Positions 1-13,080 of a stretch of DNA of 64,000 bases are shown here, one piece after another. The DNA is from Isoetes taiwanensis. Lineage: Eukaryota > Streptophyta > Lycopodiopsida > Isoetales > Isoetaceae. The DNA lies in assembly GCA_021234155.1 (NCBI GenBank), contig JAJEKV010000015.1, forward strand, positions 2,948,852 through 3,012,851, in the 5' to 3' direction. Every line of letters starts with the position of its first letter. Position 1 is the stretch's first letter. The translations under genes and the position numbers were made by a program. Under the pieces are notes generated by a model. The model made no database searches. It had not been told where the DNA came from and was given only the letters and a program-made list of their open reading frames with translations.

Positions 1-3000
1 CATGAAGCATGTGTATGAAATGGATGTAATCGTTGTGACAGTACAACCACCATGGTCTCTTCCTCTACTATAAAATAAATTGTAATGATAATATTTATAA
101 ATAAAAATTCAATGAATACTAGCACTTTATATGAAGAAAGTAAACTATTTCATTGGTTATAGATGTGTTTTTCAGTTTCTCGACTTGTCATTCTAGAAAT
201 GGAGGCCATTTATATTCCTTAAGTTTTTATTAAGCACAAGAAATAAATGTTCTTTTCAGCCAATAATGGGGATCAATCAATTCACACCTCATACGGATTG
301 AAATAATAGGGTTCCAAAAAGAGTGGGATAGCATGTGACCCACCTTAATTAATCACGACTTGTATATTTAGCATGTTAAAACTTAACCTAACATTTTATC
401 TTTTGGTTTTTATGTCAATTTTTGCTACTTTTTGGCCGACTTGAATTACTTAGTGTAAAAGGCCCTTTTGACAGTCAAACAATCGATTTGCGTGGAGTGA
501 CCCATGTGGTTGCTTTCTTCAAACTTGATTTTACTAGTAAGTCCAAATTGTATTTATATTGATAAAGCAACTACATACATCGCATATTTTCAAAACAAAA
601 CTAATAATCTCTCAGAGTTTTGTCTTTCCTGATCCTCCTGACTAGGTTCATATCCTTGGGCATCACCCTCAGCCTTTTCGCGTGAATGGCACACTCCCGT
701 GCATACTTTGTAGATAAGCTAAATCAGGCTCTGTCATGATTGTAACTTTCCCGTGCATACTTTGTCAGGCTCTGTCATGACTGTAACTTGCCAGAGATGC
801 AATCCCATGTTATCACCTATTGAGCCTACTCTAGGTTGCATCTCCATGGTCCAATAAGGTGGTCGCATTTCCCGTCCTGAAGTGTAGTGGCTCCACAGGC
901 AGCTAGACGATCGTGGGAACACATGTCCTTCCCCTACTGAACTTTCCAAAACAAGAGCCAGGCTGACATCTATAACTCTTAAGAAACAGGACAACACCAT
1001 TGACCCAGGGAGTGTCAGATCCATACTCGACCCACACGTGACCGATTATAAATCTAGCCCGCTATAGGATCCCAGTAGCCACGCTCAACAGGGTCCTCCT
1101 TCACTTTGCCATTGACCCCATTGTGTGGTGCTCAGTCACTCTATAGCCTTAATAGCCTGGTGGGCTCTATGCACAGGTTGTATATGTTCCATGAATGAAA
1201 GGGTCTAAACTAGGACCATCATCTAAATAATGGCTACTAGGTCTCTACCTTCCGTCCCAATACACAAGCGGTGCAAACATGAGGTCAACCAATATTGTAC
1301 ATCATCATAACCTGATAAATAACAAGAATAACTAAGCCTAATTCCTAATCACATGCAACTAACTTAAGTCTAGGGTTTATAATCAGAATTGCATGCTCTA
1401 GAATGACTCTATTAGAAGTATGACATACTAACTCATCTAGAATGCTAACTCCCAGATGAACTAGCTAAGAATCTACTCGAAAAGCCTGCTCCTGAAGAAC
1501 TCTCATGTCCCCGGCTGTTCTAAGGTCTCTATCACTTGCAAGCAGTTTGGAATAGATGCTTCTCCTCTGATGCACGTAAACTCCTGCAACAAGCTATGAT
1601 GTCGAAGACGATCCTTGAATCGGAGTTGTGGCCTTGGCTGGGATCGGGAAGCCGATGGAGCCAAAAGTGGCCTACGTTTGGAGTTTGGCCTTTTATGTAT
1701 TAAGGTTCACATGAAAGGCCACTTGACTCCAATAGGGTGCGTCCATGTGGCGGGTGACCTATAAGATGAAGGCACGTGGAAATGGGTTCCCCCGTAAGGT
1801 TGGCTACATTATATAAATAAATTATCCATGCCCCCCCACGTGGTGCATACAAGTCTACTAATGTAGAATTGTATGGGTGACATGGCCAAGGATATATGTA
1901 TTTATCTTTGTATATCCTAGGGAGCGTCCGCGATCCATAATTCATAAGTATTTGTATTATGCAAAATATAGAATGCAAAAAAAGTAAATCATAAGATTCA
2001 CACAATAGAAGCAACTAAATCAACTAAATCATAAGATTCACACAATAGAAGCAACATAAATAGGGTTTCTGTTACAAACGAAGGTTAGCCAACAAACAAA
2101 AAACCAAACATCTAGTAAACTACACCAAAACTTAGAAGAATTTCAATTTAGGCCTTGAGGGCAAAAGTATGCTAGTGGGTATCAAAGCTCACCACCCAAC
2201 TTAGATCGACACCACAGTTTGTACTATTCTATCATAGTAACTTGTTATTAATTGGAGTTGTTCATATTTCTATTGATTACCAAAACTTAGAAGAATTTAA
2301 ACAATTTTGCCAATCTATATGAGTCTTTGTCATGTGTCCCCAAAGCTTTTGATACCCACCCAAAAGGTACTTTTGCCCTTCACCCCAAAGCTCACCAAAC
2401 GGGCTCGCCAAAAGCAAGGATCACCAAAACAAGATATGCCCACCATTTAGGCTAAGGAACAAGAAGGCTAAGGAACAAGAAGAAACAAGCACAAAATTCA
2501 TGGAGACTAGAAGAAGGCTTGTATGGATCAAGAGACTGATAAGCAGGTTGGCGAGAAGGCACGATATGAAGGAGCAGAAGCACAAGGAGGAGGATCTCCA
2601 TCCAATAAGCGCACCTCTTCCCCTTATATAGGGATCAAGAAGCCTTTTCCAAAAAGGTAAAGGTACGTAGACCTTTTTAGGGTCTCAACCTTTTTCAAGG
2701 TTCCATAAATATCTCAATGGTTCACGTCTAGTTAAAAACAATTAACTTTAGACATAATAAAGGCAGCTTGACCATGTGAAATAGCTTTTGAGCTTATATA
2801 TAATGATAGTATGTAGAATCGTTGATGTTAGAAATTAATAACAATTGCAAACCTTAAAATTGTAAGTACTAATTCCATTATAAATATAGCAGAGCTTTTC
2901 TAATTTTATATTAAAATGACTCCATCTCACATTTCTTCTCAATTTTATGTGACAAAGAAAGATTTTGCAATGTTTCTACAAGTAGTCACATTTAAAACAA

Positions 3001-3074
3001 ACTAGAAAAGGATAACCACATCTAAAACAAAGAGAAAATAAAAGGAAGTAAAAAAAAGGGAGGGGGAGGTACAA

Positions 3075-3635
3075 TATAGAAGTTGGGTCTTAATTTTGCT
3101 CAACGGTGCATTTTGGCGACGACACGTGGCGACGCCAATATCGCGGAATGCCATTCGGGTCCCCTGATTCCGCTTTACCTGCTCTGCCGGTTTTCTTCAG
3201 TGTTTTATTTTAGGGTTCTGACCGATTGGCTTGTGTTAGGGTTTCGACCGCAAGAGGAAGCGGCTTGTTTTGCCGCCAAGAGGAAGCCTAAGATCCGAAA
3301 GCAAGCGAGAATGCATGCCGATTCGAAAGCGGCATAGGAAGCCCGAAGCGGATCCGAAAGCGGCATAAGAAGCCCGGCAGATCGAAAAAAAACACACCAA
3401 GCAAAACCGGGCAGATCCGGGCAAATCTGAGCAGATCCTGGCAAATGCAAATCGGGCAGTGCTTCAAAGTACAGGTAAATGCAACTCCGGCAGTGCTGCA
3501 AAGTTCGACTTCTTCAATTTTTCTTGTAGCAGAGTTCTTGTAGCAAAATCAATCCCCAACTTCTATATTGTAGAAAAACTGCGGTTGGGATGGCATTCCG
3601 GCTCCCAAAAGAGAGAGGAATGCCATCATCCCCTA
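3075..3635. mobile_element. 561-bp insertion flanked by TACAA
   Basis: Copy A has TACAA at 3070-3074 and again at 3636-3640 with 561 bp between. Copy B has a single TACAA at 38413-38417 and none of the 561 bp. This is an occupied site beside an empty site, so the segment most likely inserted after the duplication with a 5-bp target duplication. The inside is richer in GC than its surroundings, and GGAATGCCAT or its complement occurs near both ends. It codes for nothing I recognise. The superfamily is unclear. Confidence 0.7.
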
Positions 3636-3842
3636 TACAACAAAACAAATAGAGAGAGGGAAAAATAATTCCAATTTATTGAATTTGAAAAAAAAAAGAA
3701 TAAATAATTTCATGTCAACTCACATGAAGTAACATGTAGTATGTCCCATGAAGAATGTCATATGGAGCTGAAGTAACATGTAGTATGTCCCATGAAGAAT
3801 GTCATATGGAGCATGTGCATTGGGTATGCCGCATGGAGCATG

Positions 3843-5683
3843 TCAAATGGAGCACGTGCATTGGCATGTAAACGGTTGGGCTGAAGAATTATGGTAATAT
3901 GGGGACTCAAAAGGTGGTGACTCATACATATAAGGAGGTGGTGGCGAAGGTGATGTGGGAGGGGGTGATTTATATATGTAAGGAGGTGGTGGCGAGAGTG
4001 ATGACAAAGGTGGCGATTTGTAGACATGTGGAGGTGGCATCAAGGGTGATGGAGAAGGGGGAGATTTGTAGACATATGATGGTGGTGGTGAGGGCGATGG
4101 AGGAGGGGGTGATTTGTAGACAAACAGAGGTGGTAGGCAAGGGTGATGGAGGAGGGGGAATTTGTAAACATCTGGGATAAATAATTAAGGGGTGAGGGAG
4201 GCGGGGGGACTTGTAGACATATGGAGGTGGTGGCGATGGTAAGGGAGAAGGGGGTGATTTGTAAATATAAGGAGGTGGTGGCGATGGTGGTGGAGGAGGG
4301 GGTGATTTATAGATGTAAGGAGGTGGGGGGGAAGGAGCGATGGAGGAGGAGGGGATTTGTAGATATAAGGAGGTGGTGGGGAGGGTGATGGAGGAGGTGG
4401 AGATGAGTAAACATATGGAGGTGGGGATGGAGGAGGGGGGGATCTGTAGATATATGGAGGTGGCGGCAAGGGTGAGGGAGGAGGGGGTGATTTATAGACA
4501 TACGGAGGTGGTGGTGAGGGCGAGGGAGGAGGGGGTGATTTGTAAGTATAAGGAGGCGGCGGTGAGATTGAAAGAGGTGGCGGAGATGGATAGACATATA
4601 GAGGTGGAGGTGATGGTGATGGCGGAGGGGGGATTTGTAGATATAAGGAGGAGGTGGCGAGGGTGATGGAGGAGGGGTGATTTATAGATGTAAGGAGGTG
4701 GGGGAAGAAGGTGATGCAAGAGGAGGGATTTGTAGGCATAAGGTGGTGGTGGGGGAGGGTGATGGAGGAGGTGGAGATGGGTAAATATATGGAGGTGGAG
4801 GTGAAGGAGGAGGGGGGATTTGTAGATATATGGAGGCGGTGGGGAGGGTGATGGAGGAGGTGGAGATAGATAAACATATGGAGGTGGAGGAAAAGGGGGA
4901 TTTGTAGATATAAGGTGGTGGCGGCAAGGGTGCTGGAGGAGGGGGCGATTTATAGACATAAGGAGGTGGTGGTGAAGGAGATGGAGGGGGGGATTTATAG
5001 GCATAAGGAGGTGGTGGTGAAGGTGATGGAGGAGGGGGCGATTTATAGACATAAGGAGGTGGTGGTGAAGGTGATGGAGAAGGGGGAGATTTATAGACAT
5101 AAGGAGGTGGTGGTGAAGGTGATGGAGGAGGGGGCAATTTATAAACATAAGAAGGTGGTGGTGAAGGTGATGGAGGAGGGGGAGATTTATAGACATAAGG
5201 AGGAGGTGGTGATGGAGATGGAGGAGGCGGCGATGGGTAGACATAAGGAGGTGGTGGTGAAGAGTAAACATAAGGAGGTGGAGGCGAGGGGGATGGGGGA
5301 GGTGGTGAAGGGTAAACATAAGGCGGAGGAGGAGACTTGTACACTAAAGGTGGCGGAGACGGAGATTGATAAACATACGGTGGAGGCGGAGATTGATAAA
5401 CATACGGTGGAGGCGGAGGCGATGCATACACAAGGGGTGGAGGAGGGGAGGAATACTCCAACGTTGGGACCGGGACAAAAGGATGAGGATATGTAGGTTG
5501 TTGAGGATGTAACCATGGAGGGCGTAACCAAGGAGGCAACCAAGGTAAAGGATGAAAAAAGAATTTCGAATTTTTCTTTCTAGCCTCTATAATGGAGTCT
5601 CCAACGCCTTTGTTTGCAACATCTCGGGCAGCACAAGCAACAGCAAAAAACACGAACACCATTAAAACGTTTAGCCGCTTCAT
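3843..5683 (-). pseudogene. Extensin-like cell-wall hydroxyproline-rich glycoprotein, copy A (frameshifted)
   Basis: Extensins are secreted, hydroxylated and glycosylated structural proteins that are cross-linked through tyrosines in the plant cell wall. The start at 5683 opens a clear signal peptide (MKRLNVLMVFVFFAVACAA). A non-repetitive region with FFFHPLPWLPPWLRPPW follows, then dozens of SPPPP blocks alternating with YVYKSPPPP and YIYKSPPPP; Tyr-X-Tyr is the known cross-linking motif. The first frame stays open to about 4900, roughly 260 codons. The repeat pattern then continues in other frames (about 4877-4185 and 4043-3843) and ends with YMYESPPFESPYYHN before TGA at 3843. Several frame changes are therefore needed. 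They may be true decay or length errors in poly-G/C runs. Long antisense ORFs here are shadows of the repeats. Confidence 0.85.
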
Positions 5684-5750
5684 CTTTTCTTCACTTTTTC
5701 CAACTTGCTTTCCGAAATGTGAGTGAGTCCATTATGTAGGCCTTCCTGCC

Positions 5751-5760
5751 TATTTTTAAT
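5751..5760 (-). promoter_or_regulatory. Possible TATA element of extensin copy A
   Basis: The minus strand reads ATTAAAAATA about 70 bp upstream of the extensin ATG. The same motif at the same spacing is kept in copy B (39994-40003), while a nearby CTATAG is altered there. It is a weak match to a TATA box and rests on position and conservation only. Confidence 0.3.
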
Positions 5761-7751
5761 CTCTATAGCTCAAATATCTTTGAAAATTAGTCTGCCCAAA
5801 CAATTTATCAGCAATAATATCTTGGCCAAGAAATAGGGTGTGCATTGGTTATAGGTGGAACCATTGAAGGCAAGGGATAACCATTGAAAGGGGGAGACGT
5901 ATATACCTAGGGATCTTTACTCTTATATTTGAAAGCCTAGTAAGAAGATATAAAAAGGAGAGGCATCGAAATTATCAAAAGGAGAGAAGAAGCAACAGAA
6001 CGAAGACGAGGAGAAGGAGAGGGCCGCCATAGCTCCTCTCCATCTTAAGTATAAGCCCTCGGAGCTCGATCTGCCTGTAGATCTTCTATTTTTTTTGCTT
6101 CGGATTTCTTCGATCTCGCCTTTTTCCTGATCAGAACTAGCTCCCAGTAGTCGGAAGAGAGAGAGAGAGGCCAGTGCCTCGATCAACAATTTGGAGCCAG
6201 CTGGGTTATCGGAGTTGTACTCGTACTGTAAGCGCTTTCGGTTGTCATAATTTTAGCAAATAATCATTGGACAACTTGATCCTTCAACTCATATCGTCTA
6301 TTCATTCTCCAAATCGAAATTATGAAGCCGGATCCCGTTGAAGTTGCCTCACCAGCAGATAGTGTCAGAGGCCTTGATCTTACTTAAAGCTGGCGGAATG
6401 CTCCATTCAAGTGATAAAAAAATGTGCAGCAGATAAAAATCCTGCATCAAATGTGCAGCAGAGCGGATCCACAAGAACCGGATTTTGACATGCACAGCCT
6501 TATCTCTGTCTTCAGAGCCTTCAGAGTACTGTGTCAATTCGAACCATGACTTCTATATGCTGCCAAACAAATGCTCTGGCCATCAGACATCAGGCACCAC
6601 CGCACTACCAAAATTTCAGAATTATAATTTCCGACCTTCATCAACTGCTTCAACTCGCATTGAACTTAATTAAACGATGGGCTTCACTGGCGCTGCTGCT
6701 CTCTTTTATACAAAATCTAAGGCTCTAGAAGGCTGTAGCACATTCCAAGTAGCTTCTAGAACAGCCTCCATGCTTCGGAATTATTTAGGTGTTTACACGT
6801 GTTAATCCTAAGCATAGGGTTGCCCTCCAGTGGCCTCGGGAGTGTGTTTGCCTGTTTTTTGTTTTGGAGTTTTGTGTTGATTGAGATGTAGGCCTCAACG
6901 CATGGTCTAATGCATGCTTTTTTATCATTTCTATCTTTCTTGTGCTAATCAAAACCCAAAGCGAAAATGAAAAAAAAAAAAGCTTTCAGAAAGAGGGACA
7001 AGCATTCCTGGATGCGACGCATGGGTCTCTTTTACACCTGATGCATTTTTGTTAAAAACAAGATATTGAGGCTGGGATTTGAACCCAATCAAATACCACT
7101 ACTCACTATACCTGCAGCAACACAAAAACTCCACAGTCAAATTGGCAACTGGCCGATTCTCCTCTGCCTCCAACAAGTCGGCCTGAGCAAAAGCACTTCA
7201 CAACTCGGATTCAACAATCCGGATTCCTTCAGCTGTCACAGCTCCTTCTGTCTCCTCCGATCCTGGCTCCTATCTGGCTGTTCACAGATATGCCTTTCTC
7301 ACACCAAAAAATGCCGTAACCTAATCTCCCTGTCCGTCCCTCTCTGTCACAAACTTTTTTCAATTCCACGTCAGCATTAAAACAATAGTCATTTTGTCTT
7401 AAACTGTTAAATGCTGGATGATAACATTTTCAACAATTTTAAGAATGCAAGAGCATCACAAGCATTCTGTGGGTGGATTTTAGGAGTGCAAGGGCATCAA
7501 TTGTTGAGAAAGGGATCCTAGTAAAGACTTCCTCTCATTTAGTTCACTCAAACACCATGAAAGTTTCAGGATTTTTGATACATAAGTTAAGATACGCATG
7601 CTCAAATGTTTCACATAAATTAATTTCTCTTTATAATCTTAAAACTGGTTATGTTGTATCTCATCCCAAACTTTCATTGGCTCGCTTGGGTGAGATGGCC
7701 CTTATACCCCAAGGACTTACTACTCGTTGCCATACTAGCAGTAGATACTGT

Positions 7752-7831
7752 GGGGATATAGTAGATACTGTGGGGAATTGCCATATCCTGTGGGGATATA
7801 GTAGATACTGTGGGGAATTGCCATATCCTGT
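7752..7831. repeat. 40-bp tandem duplication
   Basis: Two head-to-tail copies of a 40-bp unit beginning GGGGATATAGTAGATACTGT. A shorter related piece lies just upstream. Confidence 0.85.
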
Positions 7832-8027
7832 AAGTGTATTATTATTACATCCTAAATCATTCCAAGTGTCAAGAGCTCTAGCCAGCAAAAAAGGCCCCCA
7901 AAAATTAATTCGCATGCATAATCACGATTAAAACCAGTACAAGAGTGATTTTTAATACATGCATTTCATAATGTCAACAAAGACTATATGTCAACCATGA
8001 TATTGTAAAATCAAACCATAATTCTTA

Positions 8028-8103
8028 TACTGATTTTATATCTTATACTAGTTTCTTAAAATTAATACTGATTTTATATCTTATACTAGTTTCTTAAAAT
8101 TAA
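8028..8103. repeat. 38-bp tandem duplication
   Basis: Two perfect adjacent copies of an AT-rich 38-bp unit beginning TACTGATTTTATATCTTATA. Confidence 0.85.
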
Positions 8104-10068
8104 TACTAGTTTAGGAGGTGGTTTTTAAATGTACATTGTCAATATTCTAATTTAAGATGATTTTATATATATTGGTTATCATTATCATATATAGTTTTTC
8201 GGCATAGTCTTAGTGCTCCAAAGTTTTTTATATTAGTTCAAAAACCACGTTCGATTTTACAAGTGTGATACAGTTTTTAACTCATACTTATTTACTATGC
8301 TTCTTGATAGTCTATTTTGCTGGTTTTATTTTGTTGATTTTTTATGTCCTTATTTGAATCCTTAAAGTCACTACTAACTTTGAACATAGCTTTTTACGTT
8401 AACTAGTATTTCCAACTATTATATCTAAATTTGCACTCTTTAAAATATGATTTATAACTGGAATCATAAACTTATGTTATTACATTGGTTTGTTTATGGT
8501 TGCATGATGTGGTTTATAATATACTTAAGTTTTTACCATTATATATAGCATGCGTTTAGGTTGGATCAAGTGTATTTTTGTACTATTTTTCCCAATGTAC
8601 TCTTTCTTGTATAATATTTAGTATCCATAATGAGTTCTAGTAGAGCATAAGTGTCATGCTTCTATTTACCTAGCTTTCATTTCAAAGCAAATGTGAGGCA
8701 TCATTGGGTAAAACTTTCTTTCGGTTCTAAGAGCCTCGAATTTTCTTCACGTTTAAATATTTGCTCACTCAAATTCTTTCCAACTCAAATCTGCACCATG
8801 CACTGGTACATGACAGGGTGCGAATTTTTGTCCACCTAACCATACTATGCCAAACGTCGTATAGAACATCAACATCACAATTACACTAGTTGTTGGAACA
8901 AGTGTCTGCGCTACAACTGCTGATGCAAATATGACCATAACTATTGCCACATCCTTCACAGCGTTGTTAATGCAAGAGCAACAACTGTTGTTGGAGCCCT
9001 TCGCAGTGCTACTAATGCAAGTTCAATTGCTACTATTGTTGCTAATGCAGCAGATGCTTCTGCATGCCATCACTTCTAAATAGAAATCATGCCTATATAT
9101 GGTCTCCTAGAATTGTAGAAGATTTCCATGGCAGAAAGGTGACATCTTAAACTCCATAGCTAGGGATATGAACTTTATTTTCCTTATAGAGACTTGGAAA
9201 CATGCTCGTCCAACTGCCAGGATATCAGCAGAATCCATTCTTTAATGAGTGCACAGGCAAGTGGGGTCATGGCAATATAGCTTGTTAACAAAACACCCTT
9301 GGTATCTTGGATTTCATTACACAAGGCAGATAAACACAATCGATACATGTGGATACGCGTGCAAAATACATATGAAGATCCCATGTTCATTGTAGCGTTT
9401 CTATTTCCCACATGCTGATTTGAGCTTCTATTACAAACATTAGAAGTGGATAGGTTGGACCAGTATGTTGTAGCTCCAAAACTATGGTAGACCTTGGGTC
9501 ACGCACATTAGCTAATGCATGGATACTATCACATGCTTCAAAAGGCAACTGCTTCAGATGTGCAACATTTTCGACCGATCATTTGCAATGGCCTCGCACA
9601 ATGGCCATACTCCTCGTACACTTGTCGTCAGGAGAACTAGGGTGGGGAATCCAACATGGTGGATCATATGTTCATGGCCGAGCAAGATCTACAACTTCTC
9701 GCACATGTACATGTGGGCACACAAAATAGAGATGAGGAGGTGGGAAAAGGGAACTAGACCATATAAGTGGAGCCTATGTCATAACCCCTTCTTGAGGAGG
9801 GGAGTCTGGAAGGGCAATCAAAATGACTCTGAAATTTGAACCTGACTCTGCTAATATAGGTCTGAAATTATGAGGTTCGTCGAGGGATCAAGTTCTACGA
9901 GCTACAAAAAATTCCTTGCTCGGGGCGAGAAAAGCTCAACTTGCAAGACATTTAGGAGAACTGATATTAATGTTGTTTAATCTTGATTCAATCATCTCTA
10001 CTTTTGCAATATTGTCCTTATCGAACTCTCTAGTGTAAAAGGAGGGTCCGATAATTAAGTTATTCCGA

Positions 10069-10115
10069 GGCCAGATATTTGCACGTAACTCGACCTTACA
10101 TGCAAATATCTGGCC
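10069..10115. repeat. Short inverted repeat
   Basis: GGCCAGATATTTGCA at 10069-10083 is followed 17 bp later by its exact reverse complement at 10101-10115. Pairing extends a few bases outward with a mismatch. It could fold as a hairpin; no function is evident. Confidence 0.8.
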
Positions 10116-11654
10116 TTGGACGTACAGCCTCGACCACACATTTTTTGTTATCAGACTCCGCCAGACCGATAACCTTATCTAGGAACAATGCAAATGAGGT
10201 AATGTTCTATTTGTCAACCTAACAAAGTCAATTGTCGTTCTAGAATTGCGAGATTAATCAAACACTAGAATAAGTGGCATGGTACTTGAATCGAAGATTC
10301 GAAGGTGGTACATGCGAATTAGACCCTTGAAGTGGGGTCTAAGTAGGAAAAGTAGGAAATGTTTGGAGTAATAAAAGTAGGAAATTTTGGTGCATGAGTG
10401 TGGGTGTGAGCAGAGGTATTGTAGATGTGCATTAACTGATTGTAGACGTGCATTAATTGGCATACACCTAAAATGATTGTGCTGTTTGCAATTCCTTTTA
10501 TCGATACACGCATGAAGCCCCTCGCATGGAGCCGCTCCAAAAATGGGAACAAATGAACTAGAGTCATTTCTAGATTGTTGGGGCAACCTTCCTTTTTTCT
10601 TATTGATTTATATGTCTATCGGTCTTTTAAGAAATTAAGGGGCATACATATTCTATGTTTTTGATTGGTTCTTGCAATCCAAAAACATAACCCTATAATT
10701 TGGGGAACTCTCTAACACAGCAGTGGAGCAGCGGCCGGATGCTATGGCATCTTCGAAAACACCATTTCTAATGCCAGATGCATTTGCCACACCTTTTGAA
10801 TGCATGCAGGCTGCTCTTTGGTTGCAGGTGTGATATGCATCTGCTCTTTTATGTTTTTTGTTATTCTGTCGAGTTTACTTAATTGTGGCATATTATATCT
10901 TGTAGTTCTGGCGAGTTTATTGGCAGTCTCTAGATCTATTATATCAGTATTCGTACAGTATGTTGCATTTGTTTCTTATGAATGGTCTTTCTTCTTAGCT
11001 AGGTGGCTCGTCTCAGCGAGAACAACAAAGATGGTCTTGCTTTGAGTTTTTCTTCTTGCATGCAATTTTTGTCTAACTTCTATTGATGCTTTTTCTTGAA
11101 ACTTTATGTGGTACTGCAGCCTAGTTTTCTATTGCAGATGCCAAAGAATGAAGCTTGGCTATCTTACGAATACTTTAGCAATTTTAGAATGCGATTTATT
11201 TCTGCAAAAATCTGTATCATGGCATTATTTCATGCATGACATGCTCAAGCTTAGGCAACTGTATACGATGTGTCACAGCTGCTAGCTGATCTTTGCAATC
11301 TTTTGCTTTGAAAGCCCAAAGACAATCAGGGTAAAGCACATTATCTGAGGCATCTCTACCAGGTAACCCCAAGCTGCCACGTTTCTTACAATGTAGTTTG
11401 TTTCATTACTTATTTACTTTGAGCTCCTAGTTTGTTGCATGATTACATGGCAATTTTATTACTTATTTGTTTCTATGTATTTTGCAGAATGCTAAAAATA
11501 AAATTTTATTCTCAAACTGGAGATAGCAATTGTCGTCTTCAGCCGTTTATTCTTCATCTTCTAACTTGTATTCTAACTTGTCTTTTTCCATGGTTATTTC
11601 TGTCTTCATCAAGGGTCAAGGGTTAGTGCTTGGGATGACTTATTACATATCACA

Positions 11655-11755
11655 TTAGGTAACTTCTTTCCTTTCCATTTTGAAACTGCAATATGTATGC
11701 TTGTTTCTTACAGCAACCTCTTTTCTTTCCATTTTGAAAGTGCAGTAGGTATGCT
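11655..11755. repeat. Imperfect tandem duplication of about 55 bp
   Basis: Two neighbouring blocks share CTTTCCATTTTGAAA followed by GTATGCT and TTTCTTA. They are non-coding as far as can be seen. Confidence 0.6.
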
Positions 11756-12056
11756 GCTTTCTTAAGGCACTTTGGCGTCTAAATTGCTCCATTTGACTGT
11801 GTTTGATCTGATCATTGTAAAACACATGGTAAATTGTGGGTTCAAATCCCACATGGTCATATTTCAATTGCAAGTTGCTAAAATGTATCAGTTGTTAAAA
11901 TGTATCTGTTAACTATTTGGTATCATGCAAAAGCAATTCACATCAGCAAATTAAAATCGACTATATTTACCATATTATGGTGCTACAATAATTAATCACT
12001 ATCAATTATTGTAAAACTCATCATTTTCTCAATCACCACTATCAATACTATGTGCA

Positions 12057-12263
12057 CATACGAGGGAGAGATAAATGTGATCAAATATCATCCCACTAAA
12101 CTTGATATATTAAGCATTATGACATCTTATATATTTTAAGTTGTTAATATAGGCACTTAAAATTACCATGTCCACACGCCAAGAAAGATAAATATAATCA
12201 AAGATCATTCCACTAAACTTGACACATTAACCATTAGAACACATCATATACTTTAAGCTGTTA
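12057..12263. repeat. Imperfect tandem duplication of about 90 bp
   Basis: 12057-12147 and 12173-12263 align well, sharing AGATAAAT, CCACTAAACTTGA and TTTAAG-TGTTA blocks with scattered substitutions. Confidence 0.65.
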
Positions 12264-13080
12264 TAAAGACCAACTACAACTTTCATGTTTTGGTACCATG
12301 CCAAAAAATAACGTTCATTTATCACCTCATGGAACCGTATTGATGAACCTTATTGTATAACTAGATATGGTTTGTAAACTTTTCGGCCCACAAATGCGTA
12401 TTGATTTTATGTTTTGGTTTTCACTAATAAATCAATACAAAAAAGTCATACTGATTCAATTTTGGGGGCCTTGTGATCTTGATCTTAATTGGCAGCGATG
12501 AAACTTATCATTCTATTGCAGGACTTCATGGAAATAGTCATTCGGTGGCATACCTTTGTTCTCTACATTTCCGCGCAAAGGGAAAGCATAGACACTGTTT
12601 CTTCAATTAATCTTGGTCGGATCAATCTTTTCATAGCTCCACAATCAACATTTCATAGTTTGAAAAGCATCGTATAGTGCAGAAGCTAGGGGCTTAATCT
12701 GTCAAAAGAACTTGACAAAATACAACTTCTAAAATGCGTAGTTTTTGCTTTCTATGTCTGAAGTCACTTGTTACCCAAAAAACAATGAGCTTAAGATGTC
12801 ACTACTCAGAAGTCAACATAATGCGAAAAGAAATGGCAGCTACACGAGCCACCAAAATTTGTTGCACTTTTAAACATCAATTTTACTTTAAAGCATGGAC
12901 TAGATAATATTTGATGAAACTGTGAACAAGTGTGCACCATCTATTTCCATTTTAAATTTTGATTTTATAGACTCCCACAACAATTTGGAAGCCAATTATT
13001 TCATTCTAACAAAGAATTCTAAAGAATCAAAAGAACAAAATCTGGATAGATCAGAATACAGTGAATAATGAAGGTAGCAA

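Larger units (their letters stand above)
1..5863. repeat. Segmental duplication, copy A
   Basis: This stretch reappears further along in two pieces: 1-690 matches 25577-26272, and about 691-5863 matches 36375-40102. The match covers non-coding DNA and the whole extensin gene plus about 180 bp upstream of it. Similarity ends just after the shared GGTTATAGGTGGAAC at 5849-5863. Positions 691-3060 hold no gene I recognise; the short ORFs there are conserved between copies only as DNA. Differences include small indels and a 561-bp insertion at 3075-3635. The left end of the duplication may lie outside the window. Confidence 0.9.
5864..13080. other. AT-rich intergenic DNA, no recognised gene
   Basis: No ORF here looks like a protein I know. 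Those present are short, AT-biased and without conserved motifs; a hydrophobic 81-codon ORF at 10800-11045 is most likely chance. The stretch holds several short tandem duplications and one 15-bp inverted repeat, listed separately. Pol III B-box-like strings occur at about 7071-7090 (minus) and 11847-11866 (plus), but no convincing tRNA or SINE can be built around them. Confidence 0.6.

Noticed and set aside
734-1024. Conserved minus-strand ORF shared with 36369-36666
   Set aside because: The two copies are conserved as DNA through the duplication, but the frames differ by indels, so there is no sign of protein conservation.
4340-5496. Plus-strand ORFs rich in KEVVVKVMEEG repeats
   Set aside because: They are the antisense reading of the extensin SPPPP/YVYKS repeats.
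7071-7090. tRNA gene (minus strand GGGTTCAAATCCCAGC)
   Set aside because: Only the T-loop-like string is present; no acceptor stem or anticodon arm can be drawn.
10800-11045. Hydrophobic 81-codon ORF as a membrane protein
   Set aside because: T-rich DNA yields hydrophobic frames by chance; there are no motifs, promoter or conserved neighbour.
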